Positions 15,923-24,337 of a DNA stretch of 36,394 nt are shown piece after piece; the first letter of the stretch is position 1, and the number at the start of each line of letters is the position of its first letter. The stretch is from Clostridium sp. DSM 8431 (GTDB lineage: Bacteria; Bacillota; Clostridia; Clostridiales; Clostridiaceae), in the NCBI RefSeq assembly GCF_900116755.1, contig NZ_FPBY01000011.1:1-36394 (forward strand), in the 5' to 3' direction. The position numbers and the translations under genes were made by a program. The notes beneath the pieces are model-generated. The model saw only the letters and a list, made by a program, of their open reading frames with translations, ran no database searches and had not been told where the DNA came from.

Positions 15923-16711
15923 TTATATAAATTTCATTTCTTTAAACCAATCAGCACATAAATTTGCCCATCTCTTAACATAAGGAACTTCGTCAGTTAA
16001 ACCAAGACCATGATGTCCTTTTGGGAACACATGAAGTTCAAAAGGAATACCTCTATCCTTTAAGGCTTTTGCATAAAGCATAGAATTTTCAGGAGGAACT
16101 GTAGTGTCTTCAGCAGTTGTCCAAATAAATGCTGGAGGAGTATCCTTCTTTACCTGCTTTTCACAAGAAAGCTCAGCTGCTAAATATTCAGGAGCATCTT
16201 CTCCAATAAGATTATTTCTTGAACCTAAATGAGCATATTCTTGAAGATTAATTACTGGGTAACATAATATACTCATATCAGGTCTGCAGCTTACTTTATC
16301 TATTTCATCAAGTGGCCCCACCATTCCATTATCAAAAAAAACAGAAGCAGAAGCAGCTAAGTGTCCACCAGCTGAAAAACCTAATATTCCAATCTTTTCA
16401 GCATTAATATTAAATTCTTTAGCATTGTATCTTACATATCTTATGGCTCTTTGTGCATCATGAAGTGGACTTGGATGTTTGTATTCTGGAGCAATACGAT
16501 ATTTTAAAACAAAGGCATTAATTCCTAAAGTATTTAACCACTTGGCAATAGGTTCACCTTCATGATCTGCTAAAAATTCATATCCGCCTCCTGGAAGTAC
16601 AATAATTGCTGGATGAATTTTATTATCCTCAATTAAATAGGAAGTAATACTTGGTATCTGGCTTTCTTTAGATTTATCAAAACCTGGATAGTTAGAATAA
16701 ATTTCTATCAT
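15923..16711 (-). CDS. Alpha/beta hydrolase, acetyl-xylan-esterase / BD-FAE-like
   Basis: 262 residues. It has the oxyanion motif LPGGGYEFLADHEGEP, the nucleophile elbow GFSAGG (Ser113), Asp202 in TTAEDTTVPPENS and the catalytic His234 in KGHHGLGL. This COG0657-type set belongs to small esterases that deacetylate xylan or feruloylated sugars, with the D-x-x-V-P-x-x-N-S charge-relay turn. There is no signal peptide, so it is cytoplasmic and acts on imported oligosaccharides or other small esters. AAAGGA lies upstream of the ATG, and the gene is monocistronic and divergent from the PBP gene. Confidence 0.85.
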   Translation of the reverse strand: MIEIYSNYPGFDKSKESQIPSITSYLIEDNKIHPAIIVLPGGGYEFLADHEGEPIAKWLNTLGINAFVLKYRIAPEYKHPSPLHDAQRAIRYVRYNAKEFNINAEKIGILGFSAGGHLAASASVFFDNGMVGPLDEIDKVSCRPDMSILCYPVINLQEYAHLGSRNNLIGEDAPEYLAAELSCEKQVKKDTPPAFIWTTAEDTTVPPENSMLYAKALKDRGIPFELHVFPKGHHGLGLTDEVPYVKRWANLCADWFKEMKFI

Positions 16712-16848
16712 AAAATCAAATCCTTTCTTGCATAAAAGTTCTAAGTTTACAATTATTTATAAAACATGGTATTATTGAGAATGATATCATATTTACTTAA
16801 AGTATAACATAATTAAGCACAATAAAAGAAGAAGGGGAGAAGTAAAAT

Positions 16849-18870
16849 ATGAATAAAAATTTAAAAATTGCTATCTTTGCAGGTATAGTTGTAGTAGCTG
16901 CTGCAGCTGCTGGATCAATTTATTTTGTATCAAAAAGTTCTACTAAGGCTGAAATGGTAGTTTCTAATTATTTTGAATTACTTAATAATAAGGAATACTC
17001 AGAAATGTATAAGCTTCTTTCAGAAGAAAGTAAAAGTAAAATTTCAGAAGATGATTTTGTTAAAAGAAACAAAAATATTTATGAAGGAATAGATGCTGAA
17101 AACATTAAAGTTACAATAGGTGACAATAAAAAGGATAAAGGTAATGTTACTATAAACTACGATACTGAAATGAATACAGCAGCAGGGGAATTAAGCTTTT
17201 CAAACTCAGTTGAAGTAGTTAAAGGAGATAATAAGGAATATAACGTTAATTGGTCTTCAAATGTTATTTTTCCAGATTTAGATGATGATAATAAAGTTAG
17301 AATAAATACTAGTAAAGCAAAAAGAGGAAGTATCCTAGATAGGAATGGAAACATTATAGCTAGCGATGGAATAACAGCAAATGTAGGAATAGTACCAGGA
17401 AAACTTGAGAATAAAGATGCAGCTATTAGTTCTTTATCTTCAATTCTTGGAATTTCAGTAGAAGACATAAATTCAAAGTTAAATGCATCTTACGTAACTG
17501 ATACAACTTTTGTACCATTAAAGACTATATCTGATAATGATGCAGAAACTAAGTCAAAGCTTTTACAAATTAAAGGAGTTCAAATTAATGATAAAAGTGC
17601 AAGAGTTTATCCACTAGGACAAACTACAGCCCACTTAACAGGATATGTTCAAGCTGTTACAGCAGAAGATTTAGAAAATTTAAAAGGACAAGGCTATAAT
17701 TCTAATTCTGTAATTGGTAAGTCTGGTCTTGAAAAACTTTATGAAGAAAAGTTAAAAGCTGTTGATGGGGCTGAAATATATATTACTGAAGCTAATGGTA
17801 AAAAGAAAAGTATATTAGTTTCTAAGGAATTACAAAATGGACAAGATGTTAAGCTTACTATAGATACTAATCTTCAAAATAGTCTTTATACTCAGCTTTC
17901 AAATGACAAGGGAGCTGCAGTTGCTATGAACCCTAATACTGGAGAAGTTTTAGCCTTAGTAAGTACACCATCTTATGATCCTAATGACTTCATTTTAGGT
18001 ATGTCAAATGAAAAGTGGGACAGTCTTAATAATGATGCAAACAAACCATTATATAATAGATTTAAGGCGTCCTTTGCACCAGGTTCAACATTCAAGCCTA
18101 TAACAGCAGTAATTGGACTTGAAACTAAAACTTTAGATAAAGATGCTGATAAAAATATAAGTGGATTGTCTTGGCAAAAAGATTCAAGCTGGGGAAGCTA
18201 TAATGTTACAAGAGTTCATGAATATGCTAATGCAAACTTAGATAATGCTTTAATTTATTCAGATAATATTTACTTTGCTATGGCAGCTCTTGATATAGGA
18301 AAAGACAACTTTACTTCTAAGCTTAATAGCTTTGGATTTAATGAGGAATTACCATTTAGCTTTGGTCTTACACCTTCAAGCTATGGAAAAATGGATAGTG
18401 ATGTTAAACTTGCAGATAGTGGATATGGTCAAGCAGAAGTTCTTGTTAATCCAGTTCACTTAGCTACAATGTACACAATGTTTAATAATAATGGAACAAT
18501 GATAAAACCAACTTTAGAATATAAAGCTAATGCAAAGGGCGAAGCATTTAAAGAAAATGTGGCTTCAAAGGACACAATAAATTCAGTTGTTAATGGAATG
18601 GTTCAAGTTGTAGAAAATCCAAATGGAACAGCTCATAATGCTGGAATCCCTGGACTTACTATTGCAGCTAAAACAGGAACAGCAGAAATAAAAGCATCTC
18701 AAGATGATGCTACAGGAACAGAAACAGGATGGTTTGTGGCTACAACTACAAATCAAAATGATAATAATCTTCTAATTGTTTCAATGGCAGAAGATGTGAA
18801 GGACAAGGGAGGAAGCCACTATTTAGTACCTATGGTTAGACAATCAATGGCTTCTTATTATGGAAAATAG
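16849..18870 (+). CDS. Penicillin-binding protein, MecA/NTF2-like transpeptidase (PBP2a/PBP3-like)
   Basis: 673 residues. One N-terminal membrane anchor (5-27), then a MecA-type NTF2-like domain (about 30-145), a PBP dimerisation domain (155-320, with KAKRGSILDRNGNIIA), and the transpeptidase domain (345-670). SxxK is at 413-416 in GSTFK, SxN at 471-473 (SDN) and KTG at 608-610 in KTGTAE. It cross-links peptidoglycan outside the membrane. The NTF2-like domain links it to PBP2a and enterococcal Pbp5-like enzymes that have low beta-lactam affinity, so it could contribute to intrinsic beta-lactam tolerance; this is inference. AAGGGGAG lies 8 nt before the ATG. It has its own terminator. Confidence 0.92.
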   Translation: MNKNLKIAIFAGIVVVAAAAAGSIYFVSKSSTKAEMVVSNYFELLNNKEYSEMYKLLSEESKSKISEDDFVKRNKNIYEGIDAENIKVTIGDNKKDKGNVTINYDTEMNTAAGELSFSNSVEVVKGDNKEYNVNWSSNVIFPDLDDDNKVRINTSKAKRGSILDRNGNIIASDGITANVGIVPGKLENKDAAISSLSSILGISVEDINSKLNASYVTDTTFVPLKTISDNDAETKSKLLQIKGVQINDKSARVYPLGQTTAHLTGYVQAVTAEDLENLKGQGYNSNSVIGKSGLEKLYEEKLKAVDGAEIYITEANGKKKSILVSKELQNGQDVKLTIDTNLQNSLYTQLSNDKGAAVAMNPNTGEVLALVSTPSYDPNDFILGMSNEKWDSLNNDANKPLYNRFKASFAPGSTFKPITAVIGLETKTLDKDADKNISGLSWQKDSSWGSYNVTRVHEYANANLDNALIYSDNIYFAMAALDIGKDNFTSKLNSFGFNEELPFSFGLTPSSYGKMDSDVKLADSGYGQAEVLVNPVHLATMYTMFNNNGTMIKPTLEYKANAKGEAFKENVASKDTINSVVNGMVQVVENPNGTAHNAGIPGLTIAAKTGTAEIKASQDDATGTETGWFVATTTNQNDNNLLIVSMAEDVKDKGGSHYLVPMVRQSMASYYGK

Positions 18871-18880
18871 TATTTAAGGA

Positions 18881-18919
18881 AAAATGATATCTCTAAGTAA
18901 TTTAGAGGTATCATTTTTT
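18881..18919 (+). terminator. Rho-independent terminator
   Basis: AAAATGATATCTCTAA (18881-18896) pairs with TTTAGAGGTATCATTTTTT, loop GTAA. Confidence 0.85.
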
Positions 18920-18950
18920 GTTATAGCAAATTAAAAATCTTTCTATAGAG

Positions 18951-19915
18951 GGTCTTTAATAGAGAAATGTTGGTAAGGTTTGAAAATAATATTTGTGGCA
19001 ATAATGGTATATGAGGTGAATAAAAATGATTAAAGTAGATACTGATTATACTAAATTAAAAGACCATGTAAATGTACTATTAAAGAATAATATCTATGAT
19101 AAAAGAAAGATGGATGAATGTCCTAACTGTAAATCAAAGATATACATAAAGTATGGTAAATTCAATGGAATTCAGCGTTTTAAGTGTAAAGAATGTAAAA
19201 AAACTTTTTCTTTAGCAACTAATTCTATTTGGAGCTATTCTAAAAAGAAACCATCTGATTGGTTTAAATTTTGTGAACTTATTTTAGAGAAAAAAGTATT
19301 GAGGGAATGTTCAAAGATTTTAAATATAAACATTAATACAGCTTTTGCATGGAGGCATAAAGTTTTAGAATCTTTACAAAAAATACAAAGTCAAGTTATG
19401 CTAAAAGGAAACATACATATGACTAAAATTTCTGTAAAAGAGAACTTTAAAGGAAAGAAAAAAATATATACAAATAAAAGAGAAAAAGTACTAGTGGTAT
19501 CAGGGTGTGGGGATATGGATACTATGCTTTTAATTCCACTATGCAAGAGAGTGTGGAGCTTTAAGGAATTTGAGCTAAAGGTTGTTCCTAGAATTAGTGC
19601 AAACTCTAATATTATACCTTATGTGGATAGGTATATTTATTTAGCAGCTAAAAAATATACAGCAGCTTCATATAAGAATATACCAGCTGATAATGAAATT
19701 ATAAAAAACTTTAGGATAATCTATAAAAATTGGTTTAATAGATTTAATGGTGTTGCAACTAAGTATCTATCTCATTATTTATCTTGGTTTGTAATGTTTT
19801 GCAGAGAAAAAATATTTAATGATATAGATCTTTTGTATGAATTAATAGAAAGTTAGTATGATAGTTCTATTTTAATCAGTAGGTAAACTGCAACAACATT
19901 TATTTATGAAAGACC
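18951..19915 (+). mobile_element. IS1595-like insertion sequence with 31-bp imperfect terminal inverted repeats
   Basis: A 965-bp unit. The left end GGTCTTTAATAGAGAAATGT and the inverted right end GGTCTTTCATAAATAAATGT share 24 of 31 positions, including GGTCTTT and AAATGTTG. One transposase gene fills it. No flanking direct repeat of the 8-bp size expected for IS1595-type elements was found (left CTATAGAG, right ACCATGTC), so the insertion is old or the ends are slightly wrong. The same termini recur at 8488, 13917, 23254 and 32999. Confidence 0.75.
19026..19856 (+). CDS. IS1595-family-like transposase with apparently degenerate catalytic residues
   Basis: 276 residues. The N-terminal zinc ribbon has Cys32, Cys35, Cys54 and Cys57, followed by KKTFSLATNSIWSYSKKKPSDWFKF and a helix-turn-helix (LRECSKILNININTAFAWRHKVLESL), as in IS1595/ISXO2-type transposases. 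The C-terminal NWFNRFNGVATKYLSHYLSWF is also typical. But where the family normally has an acidic D-E pair before the KG motif, this protein has Thr133-Lys134 (HMTKISVKENFKGKKK). The usual V-D-R site reads VVSGCGD, and the usual H-x-N third site reads IIKN. A possible Asp201 remains. So the frame is intact but the acidic site seems lost: a dead transposase or one with a changed role. Family comparison is from memory. Confidence 0.7.
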   Translation: MIKVDTDYTKLKDHVNVLLKNNIYDKRKMDECPNCKSKIYIKYGKFNGIQRFKCKECKKTFSLATNSIWSYSKKKPSDWFKFCELILEKKVLRECSKILNININTAFAWRHKVLESLQKIQSQVMLKGNIHMTKISVKENFKGKKKIYTNKREKVLVVSGCGDMDTMLLIPLCKRVWSFKEFELKVVPRISANSNIIPYVDRYIYLAAKKYTAASYKNIPADNEIIKNFRIIYKNWFNRFNGVATKYLSHYLSWFVMFCREKIFNDIDLLYELIES

Positions 19916-20000
19916 ACCATGTCTGAAAGAGCAATATCTATTAAACATTATTTTCTTTTACAATGAATTTCCAAAAAAGATAGCATTTTTATTAAAATCT

Positions 20001-20029
20001 TTGCTTTAACTAGGTTTTTAGGGTATTAT
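20001..20029 (+). promoter_or_regulatory. Promoter of the NTPase-protease operon
   Basis: TTGCTT (20001-20006), 17-nt spacer, TATTAT (20024-20029), about 39 nt before the ATG. No LexA box of the GAAC-N4-GTTC type is visible. Confidence 0.5.
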
Positions 20030-20067
20030 ATTATTAATGATAAGAGAAGAATAGAGGATTGAAAGAT

Positions 20068-21486
20068 ATGAAGCTGCTAAAAGTACAAGAACGTTTTATT
20101 AAAAGTAAACCTAATGAATACAATATTATAAAAGGAAGATCAAATACAGGGAAAAGTGAAGCTATTTTACATAGAATTTTAAATATGTCTAATAATTTTG
20201 CTTACGAAGAAGAGGATAAAATTCTTGTGGTTCAAAAGGAAAAGAATTCTAAAGATAATTTAGAAAGCAGATATAAAGATGTTAAAAACAAGCATGACTT
20301 TAAATATGTATCTTTACTATCTTCTAAAAATGATCCTGAATTTATAACTCTAAGTAAACTTATTTCAAAATATTCAAATGAAGAAAAAGTAGCTTCTCTA
20401 AAAGAAAAGAAAGATATAGTACTTGAAGTTTTAAATAATAATGAATTTAGATTCTGCAAAAAGCTTAAATCAGAAAATCTTCACCTTATTTTAAGTGAAA
20501 TTAGATTTATGAAAAATAATAAAGTTAAAAGTGAAGAGGACTATTTAAATTTATTAGGAACTCCAATGCGTCTTAGAAGAAAGTCAAAAGCTAGATATGA
20601 TATGTATAACTTTTTTAAAATTTATAATGAAGCTTTACTATCTAAAAATCTTCAAGATGAAGAAGATAAAGTGCTTGAAGCTTTAGAAGAAGTTTTAAGC
20701 CTTAAGACAAAGGGATATGTACATATATTTATTGATAATGTTGAATCCTTATCAAAAATTGAATTAGATTTCCTTTTAAGTTTATATAATAAAAAGACTT
20801 ATGGAAGTGTAAACATGGCAGTTGATATTGATAAAGGAGAAAATATATATTCAGCTCTTGTTAAAAAGGGAAGAGTATATGCTAAGAAGGTTTTTGGAGA
20901 TAATAAGAAAATATTTAATTTTAAAACTGATGTTGCTGAAAGAAATATAAAAAATATTCTTATAAATAATGAAGAAAAGATACTAGATAAGTATGAATTC
21001 TTAGATTTAAAACATAGAAGAGAATTTGACTTTACTCTTGAGGATAATGGTCATGAAGTAAGTTTTGTTGGCGAAGAAAAGGATAAGTACAATAAGGCTG
21101 AGCTAGTGGAAGTGCCAGTGTTTAACAATATTGCAGCTGGGGAACCTATTCTTATAAATCCAACTCAAGAATCGGCTTTCTCTCTTCCAAAGTATTGGGT
21201 TAAGGGCGGAAACAATAAGTTTATACTAAAAATCAAAGGTGATTCTATGATTAATGCCAACATAGATGATGGAGATTTAGTAGTAATAGAACAAAATAAT
21301 TCTCCAGTTAACGGAGAAATAGTGGCAGTTAATATTGATGGAAGTGCTACATTAAAGAGATTTAAAATGGAAAAAGAAAAAGTGCTTTTACTTCCTGAAA
21401 ATGAGAAATATGCACCTATTGAAGTTACTAAAGAACAGGAATTTTTTGTACTTGGAAAGGCTATTGGTGTTATAAAAAGGAAGTAA
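20068..21486 (+). CDS. UvrD-like NTPase domain fused to LexA/S24 autoprotease domain
   Basis: 472 residues from the ATG at 20068, which has AGAGG 10 nt upstream; a TTG at 20059 would add three residues but lies against the site. Residues 1-290 resemble the N-terminal half of UvrD/PcrA: Walker A GRSNTGKS (23-30), Walker B-like IFIDNVESLSKIELDFLL (from 221), and MAVDIDKGENIYSAL where motif III is expected. Motifs V and VI are absent and motif II is DNVE rather than DEaQ, so helicase activity is doubtful. The C-terminal 130 residues are LexA-like: VPVFNNIAAGEPI contains the Ala357-Gly358 cleavage site, GDSM the catalytic Ser393, and ATLKRF Lys430; LLPENEKY and GKAIGVIKRK are typical. There is no N-terminal HTH. 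It is the first gene of a unit with a histidine kinase and response regulator. RecA-stimulated cleavage is inference. Confidence 0.8.
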   Translation: MKLLKVQERFIKSKPNEYNIIKGRSNTGKSEAILHRILNMSNNFAYEEEDKILVVQKEKNSKDNLESRYKDVKNKHDFKYVSLLSSKNDPEFITLSKLISKYSNEEKVASLKEKKDIVLEVLNNNEFRFCKKLKSENLHLILSEIRFMKNNKVKSEEDYLNLLGTPMRLRRKSKARYDMYNFFKIYNEALLSKNLQDEEDKVLEALEEVLSLKTKGYVHIFIDNVESLSKIELDFLLSLYNKKTYGSVNMAVDIDKGENIYSALVKKGRVYAKKVFGDNKKIFNFKTDVAERNIKNILINNEEKILDKYEFLDLKHRREFDFTLEDNGHEVSFVGEEKDKYNKAELVEVPVFNNIAAGEPILINPTQESAFSLPKYWVKGGNNKFILKIKGDSMINANIDDGDLVVIEQNNSPVNGEIVAVNIDGSATLKRFKMEKEKVLLLPENEKYAPIEVTKEQEFFVLGKAIGVIKRK

Positions 21487-21496
21487 GGGAAGGTAA

Positions 21497-22595
21497 ATGG
21501 AGAAAAGGGTAACTGAGCTATATATTTTAATTGTTTTTTTTTTGCATATTATTAATAGGTCAAGATAAGCTAAGTAGTTATGATACTATTATAAATATAA
21601 GTTATGTTATATTTTTAGTTTTGCTAGAGCTTTCAAAATATTTTTTAAAGATAAATAAAAATATTATAAGTATGTTTCAGATTATGATTATTATTATAGT
21701 TAAAATTCAAGGGTTTAGTGCAGTTAATTTATTTATTCCATTAATGGTGTATGAAATATTTAATTGGAGTATTATAAATTTTATAGTTATAATTACGGTT
21801 ATTTCAAGCAATTTTACTTTTTTTAAAGAACCTATAAGTAATGAAATTATATATACAATTTTATTATATTTATATCTTTTTGAAGCTGAAAGCAAGTTTA
21901 AGGATAAAATTGAGCTTAAAAGACTTAATAAACTTCAAGGTCTTCAGAAGGATATGCTTCAGGAAAAGGTAGTTAATATACGAAAATATATGGAGCAGAA
22001 GGATATAACAGCTGCATTAAAAGAAAGAAATTATATGGCACAAAAAATTCACGATCATATGGGGCATAGGGTTACAAGTGCAATAATGCAATTAGAAGTA
22101 GTTAAGGAAACTATGGGAAAAAGTAATGAAATCAGCATGAAATATCTTCTTACTGCTATGGATAGTCTTAGATGTGGTATGGATGAAGTAAGAGAGTTTC
22201 TAAGAAATTCAAAGCCAGGAGAAGGCGTTGTATCTCTTGAAGAAATAAAAAAGGATTTACTATCTTTTCAGTATAGCACTAATATAAAGACTCATATTGA
22301 AATTAAAGGAGATATAAAAAGGTTTAAAACTTCTCAAATTGCAGTAATTCAAGATAATTTAAGAGAAGCTTTAACTAATGCTTCAAAGTATTCTAAAGCC
22401 TCTAATTTATATTTTTCTATTAATGTATATAATAAATTTGCAAGAATAGGTATAAGAGATGATGGAAGAGGCTCTAGTGATATAACTAAAAGTCTTGGAC
22501 TTATGGGGATGGAAGAAAGAATAGAAGCTATTAATGGTAAGATTCAGTTTTATAATGATGAAGGTTTTGTTATTAATATGATTATTAATTTTTAG
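21497..22595 (+). CDS. NarL/LiaS-type sensor histidine kinase, frameshift in poly-T near the start
   Basis: About 365 residues. The native start is very likely ATG 21497, 10 nt after the previous stop with AAGGGAAGG 4-5 nt upstream. In the given sequence this frame dies at 21566 after a run of ten T (21534-21543); removing one T joins it to the kinase frame (read from about 21531). The N-terminal region has about five membrane helices with no large outside domain. Then come HisKA_3 with KIHDHMGHRVTSAIMQLE (phosphorylated His), an N-box in DNLREALTNASKYSKAS and a G-box GIRDDGRGS. It phosphorylates the downstream regulator. The mRNA is probably shared with the NTPase and response-regulator genes. 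Confidence 0.85.
21534..21543 (+). repeat. Poly-T(10) run in the kinase start region
   Basis: Ten T after ATTG. A nine-T run would give a single frame from 21497 and an uninterrupted first membrane helix. Confidence 0.7.
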
Positions 22596-22608
22596 GGGGA
22601 TAGTTTAG

Positions 22609-23229
22609 GTGGCTGTTAAAATTATAATTTGTGATGATGATGCTTTAATAAGGGAAAGTTTAAAGATATTACTTCCTTTAAAAGGTGATGTAGAAGTAGT
22701 TGGAGAAGCCCAAAATGGGCTAGAAGCAGTTACATTATGCAGAGAAAATGAAGTAGATGTAGCTTTAATAGATATACGAATGCCAAAGATGAATGGAGTA
22801 GAGGCAGTACGTGAAATTGTAAGAAATACAAATACTAAGTGTCTTATTCTTACAACCTTTGATGAAGAAGATTATGTTAATGAAGCTCTCTCTTATGGGG
22901 CAAAGGGATATATTTTAAAGAATAACTCGCCAGATCAAATTGTGAATTCAATAAATTCAGTATTTAACGATACAATAGTAATGAATGAAACGATTTTAAG
23001 CAAGATTCAGGGAAATGGTACTAAGAGTCTTTTTAATAATTATGACTTTACCCACAGGGAAAAGGATATAATAATAGCTATAAGTGAAGGCCTTAGCAAT
23101 AAAGAAATAAGCAAGAAACTTTTCATATCTGAAGGAACTGTTAGAAATTATATTACAGCAATTTTAGATAAGACAAGCTTAGAACATAGAACAGCCATTG
23201 CCGTCAACTATTTAAGGGGGAATTTATAG
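22609..23229 (+). CDS. NarL/LuxR-family response regulator
   Basis: 206 residues. The receiver domain (1-118) has the acidic pocket CDDDA, phosphoacceptor Asp55 in ALIDIRMPKMNGVEAV, Thr in ILTTFDEED and Lys in KGYILKN. A GerE/LuxR-type HTH (about 145-205) reads TFHREKDIIIAISEGLSNKEISKKLFISEGTVRNYI with the conserved recognition helix. The start is GTG with GGGGGAT about 8 nt upstream; 13 nt separate it from the kinase stop. It most probably pairs with that kinase. The target genes are unknown; autoregulation or control of the first operon gene is plausible. Confidence 0.92.
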   Translation: MAVKIIICDDDALIRESLKILLPLKGDVEVVGEAQNGLEAVTLCRENEVDVALIDIRMPKMNGVEAVREIVRNTNTKCLILTTFDEEDYVNEALSYGAKGYILKNNSPDQIVNSINSVFNDTIVMNETILSKIQGNGTKSLFNNYDFTHREKDIIIAISEGLSNKEISKKLFISEGTVRNYITAILDKTSLEHRTAIAVNYLRGNL

Positions 23230-23253
23230 GGTAAAGATAAAAATATCTTGAAT

Positions 23254-23339
23254 TCTTTCATGAATAAATGTTGTTATAGTTTATTTAAATATTCTAATAA
23301 TATGATTTTGAAATTTCACCAACATTTATCTATTAAAGA
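23254..23339 (-). mobile_element. MITE of the IS1595-like family (86 bp), reverse orientation
   Basis: The right end TCTTTCATGAATAAATGTTG appears first, and the left end (inverted) CAACATTTATCTATTAAAGA closes it. The two ends share the pattern TCTTT-ATA-AAATGTTG of the IS termini; the interior (about 25-30 bp) is unrelated to the IS. It sits 25 nt after the response-regulator stop and may form a hairpin in its 3' end. Confidence 0.7.
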
Positions 23340-23391
23340 TTATTATAACGAAAGTTTTTTATTTTTTCACATAACTTTTTGCTAATAGAGA

Positions 23392-23432
23392 AAAGGAACT
23401 ACCACACTATTTTTTAGTGGGACAGCCCCTTT
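23392..23432 (-). terminator. Possible terminator hairpin at the end of the amidohydrolase gene
   Basis: Imperfect arms AAAGGAACTACCACACTA (23392-23409) and TAGTGGGACAGCCCCTTT (23415-23432). The stop codon of the gene is in the loop. The T run on the minus strand is poor. Confidence 0.4.
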
Positions 23433-24199
23433 ATTTTATTAAAAACTTCAACTAATTTATTTTTAGTTTCCAAAAACAATTTTTCATCATATCCATTAAC
23501 AACTTCATCTCCAAACTGCCTATCTTCAATATAAATATTATATGGAAGTTCTATTTGAATACATTCAAGCTTGTTTTTGAATTTGTTTCCATAATACTCA
23601 GTAATAAACCCACCTAAAAACAATTCATTTTCCTTAACTTTAAAATTATTTTCTCTAAATATCTTACTTACTTTATTTAAACTTTCCTTTGAGCTGGATT
23701 TATTATTTTGATTACTTATAAGAACAGTATTTTCCTGTTTATCATAATAGCTATGAAGATCTAGTAAATATACTTTCTTAAAGTGTTTAAGTTTTTCTTT
23801 AATCAAAGATTCTAAAGTGTTATGGTAAGGATTATAGTAAAATCTTATTCTATCTTCAATTTCTTTTTTTGATATTGAACTTTTATAGATTTCTTTTCCA
23901 TAGGCTGTAGCTTGAAATACTAAGCTTGTCCTAAATTTAATAGGATTTTTTTTATGAACCTTTCTATTAACATCAATAACATATCTATTTAATTTATTTT
24001 CAAGGATGGTTATGTCCATGTTTTTAAGAAAATCATAAAGCTCAGGTAAAAACCAATCACTATTAGATAAAATAGCATCTTTTTTTAACTTTTCTTTTAT
24101 TGAAGATGGTATTACTGTGCCACTATGGGGCATACTTACAATTAGTGGATAGGTATTAGAGTTTTTGTTATATATTTCAAATATACTTTCTTCTTTCAT
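23414..24199 (-). CDS. N-formylglutamate amidohydrolase-like protein
   Basis: 261 residues. YPLIVSMPHSGTVIPSSI carries the family's metal motif (P-H-S-G), followed by SDWFLPELYDF, NRYVIDVNRKVHKKNP (Asn-Arg-x-x-x-D-x-N-R), LLDLHSYYD and FLGGFITEYYGN. These match the N-formylglutamate amidohydrolase (HutG/FGase) family. The family cleaves N-formyl or similar amides in His degradation, but no hut gene is nearby. It may have another substrate. The ATG is preceded by AGGAGATGA. It is divergent from an SDR gene. Confidence 0.82.
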   Translation of the reverse strand: MKEESIFEIYNKNSNTYPLIVSMPHSGTVIPSSIKEKLKKDAILSNSDWFLPELYDFLKNMDITILENKLNRYVIDVNRKVHKKNPIKFRTSLVFQATAYGKEIYKSSISKKEIEDRIRFYYNPYHNTLESLIKEKLKHFKKVYLLDLHSYYDKQENTVLISNQNNKSSSKESLNKVSKIFRENNFKVKENELFLGGFITEYYGNKFKNKLECIQIELPYNIYIEDRQFGDEVVNGYDEKLFLETKNKLVEVFNKIKGLSH

Positions 24200-24337
24200 A
24201 AGTCATCTCCTACATAAGCTATATTAAGTATAGTAACAAGGAAAGTTTTAATATGCAAGTAAGTCTATTATATTGACATAATTTTATAATATGATATTTT
24301 ACATTTATAAATGAAAAAATTTAAGGAGAAGATATAT

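Noticed and set aside
16770-16800. Fur-like site (AATGATATCATATTT) before the PBP gene
   Set aside because: Only a short palindrome; it lacks the full 19-bp Fur pattern.
18943-19923. Target-site duplication of the IS1595-like element
   Set aside because: CTATAGAG and ACCATGTC differ at most positions, so no duplication is claimed.
20001-20068. LexA box (SOS operator) upstream of the NTPase-autoprotease gene
   Set aside because: No GAAC-N4-GTTC-type palindrome found; a GAACG in the coding region is only half of one.
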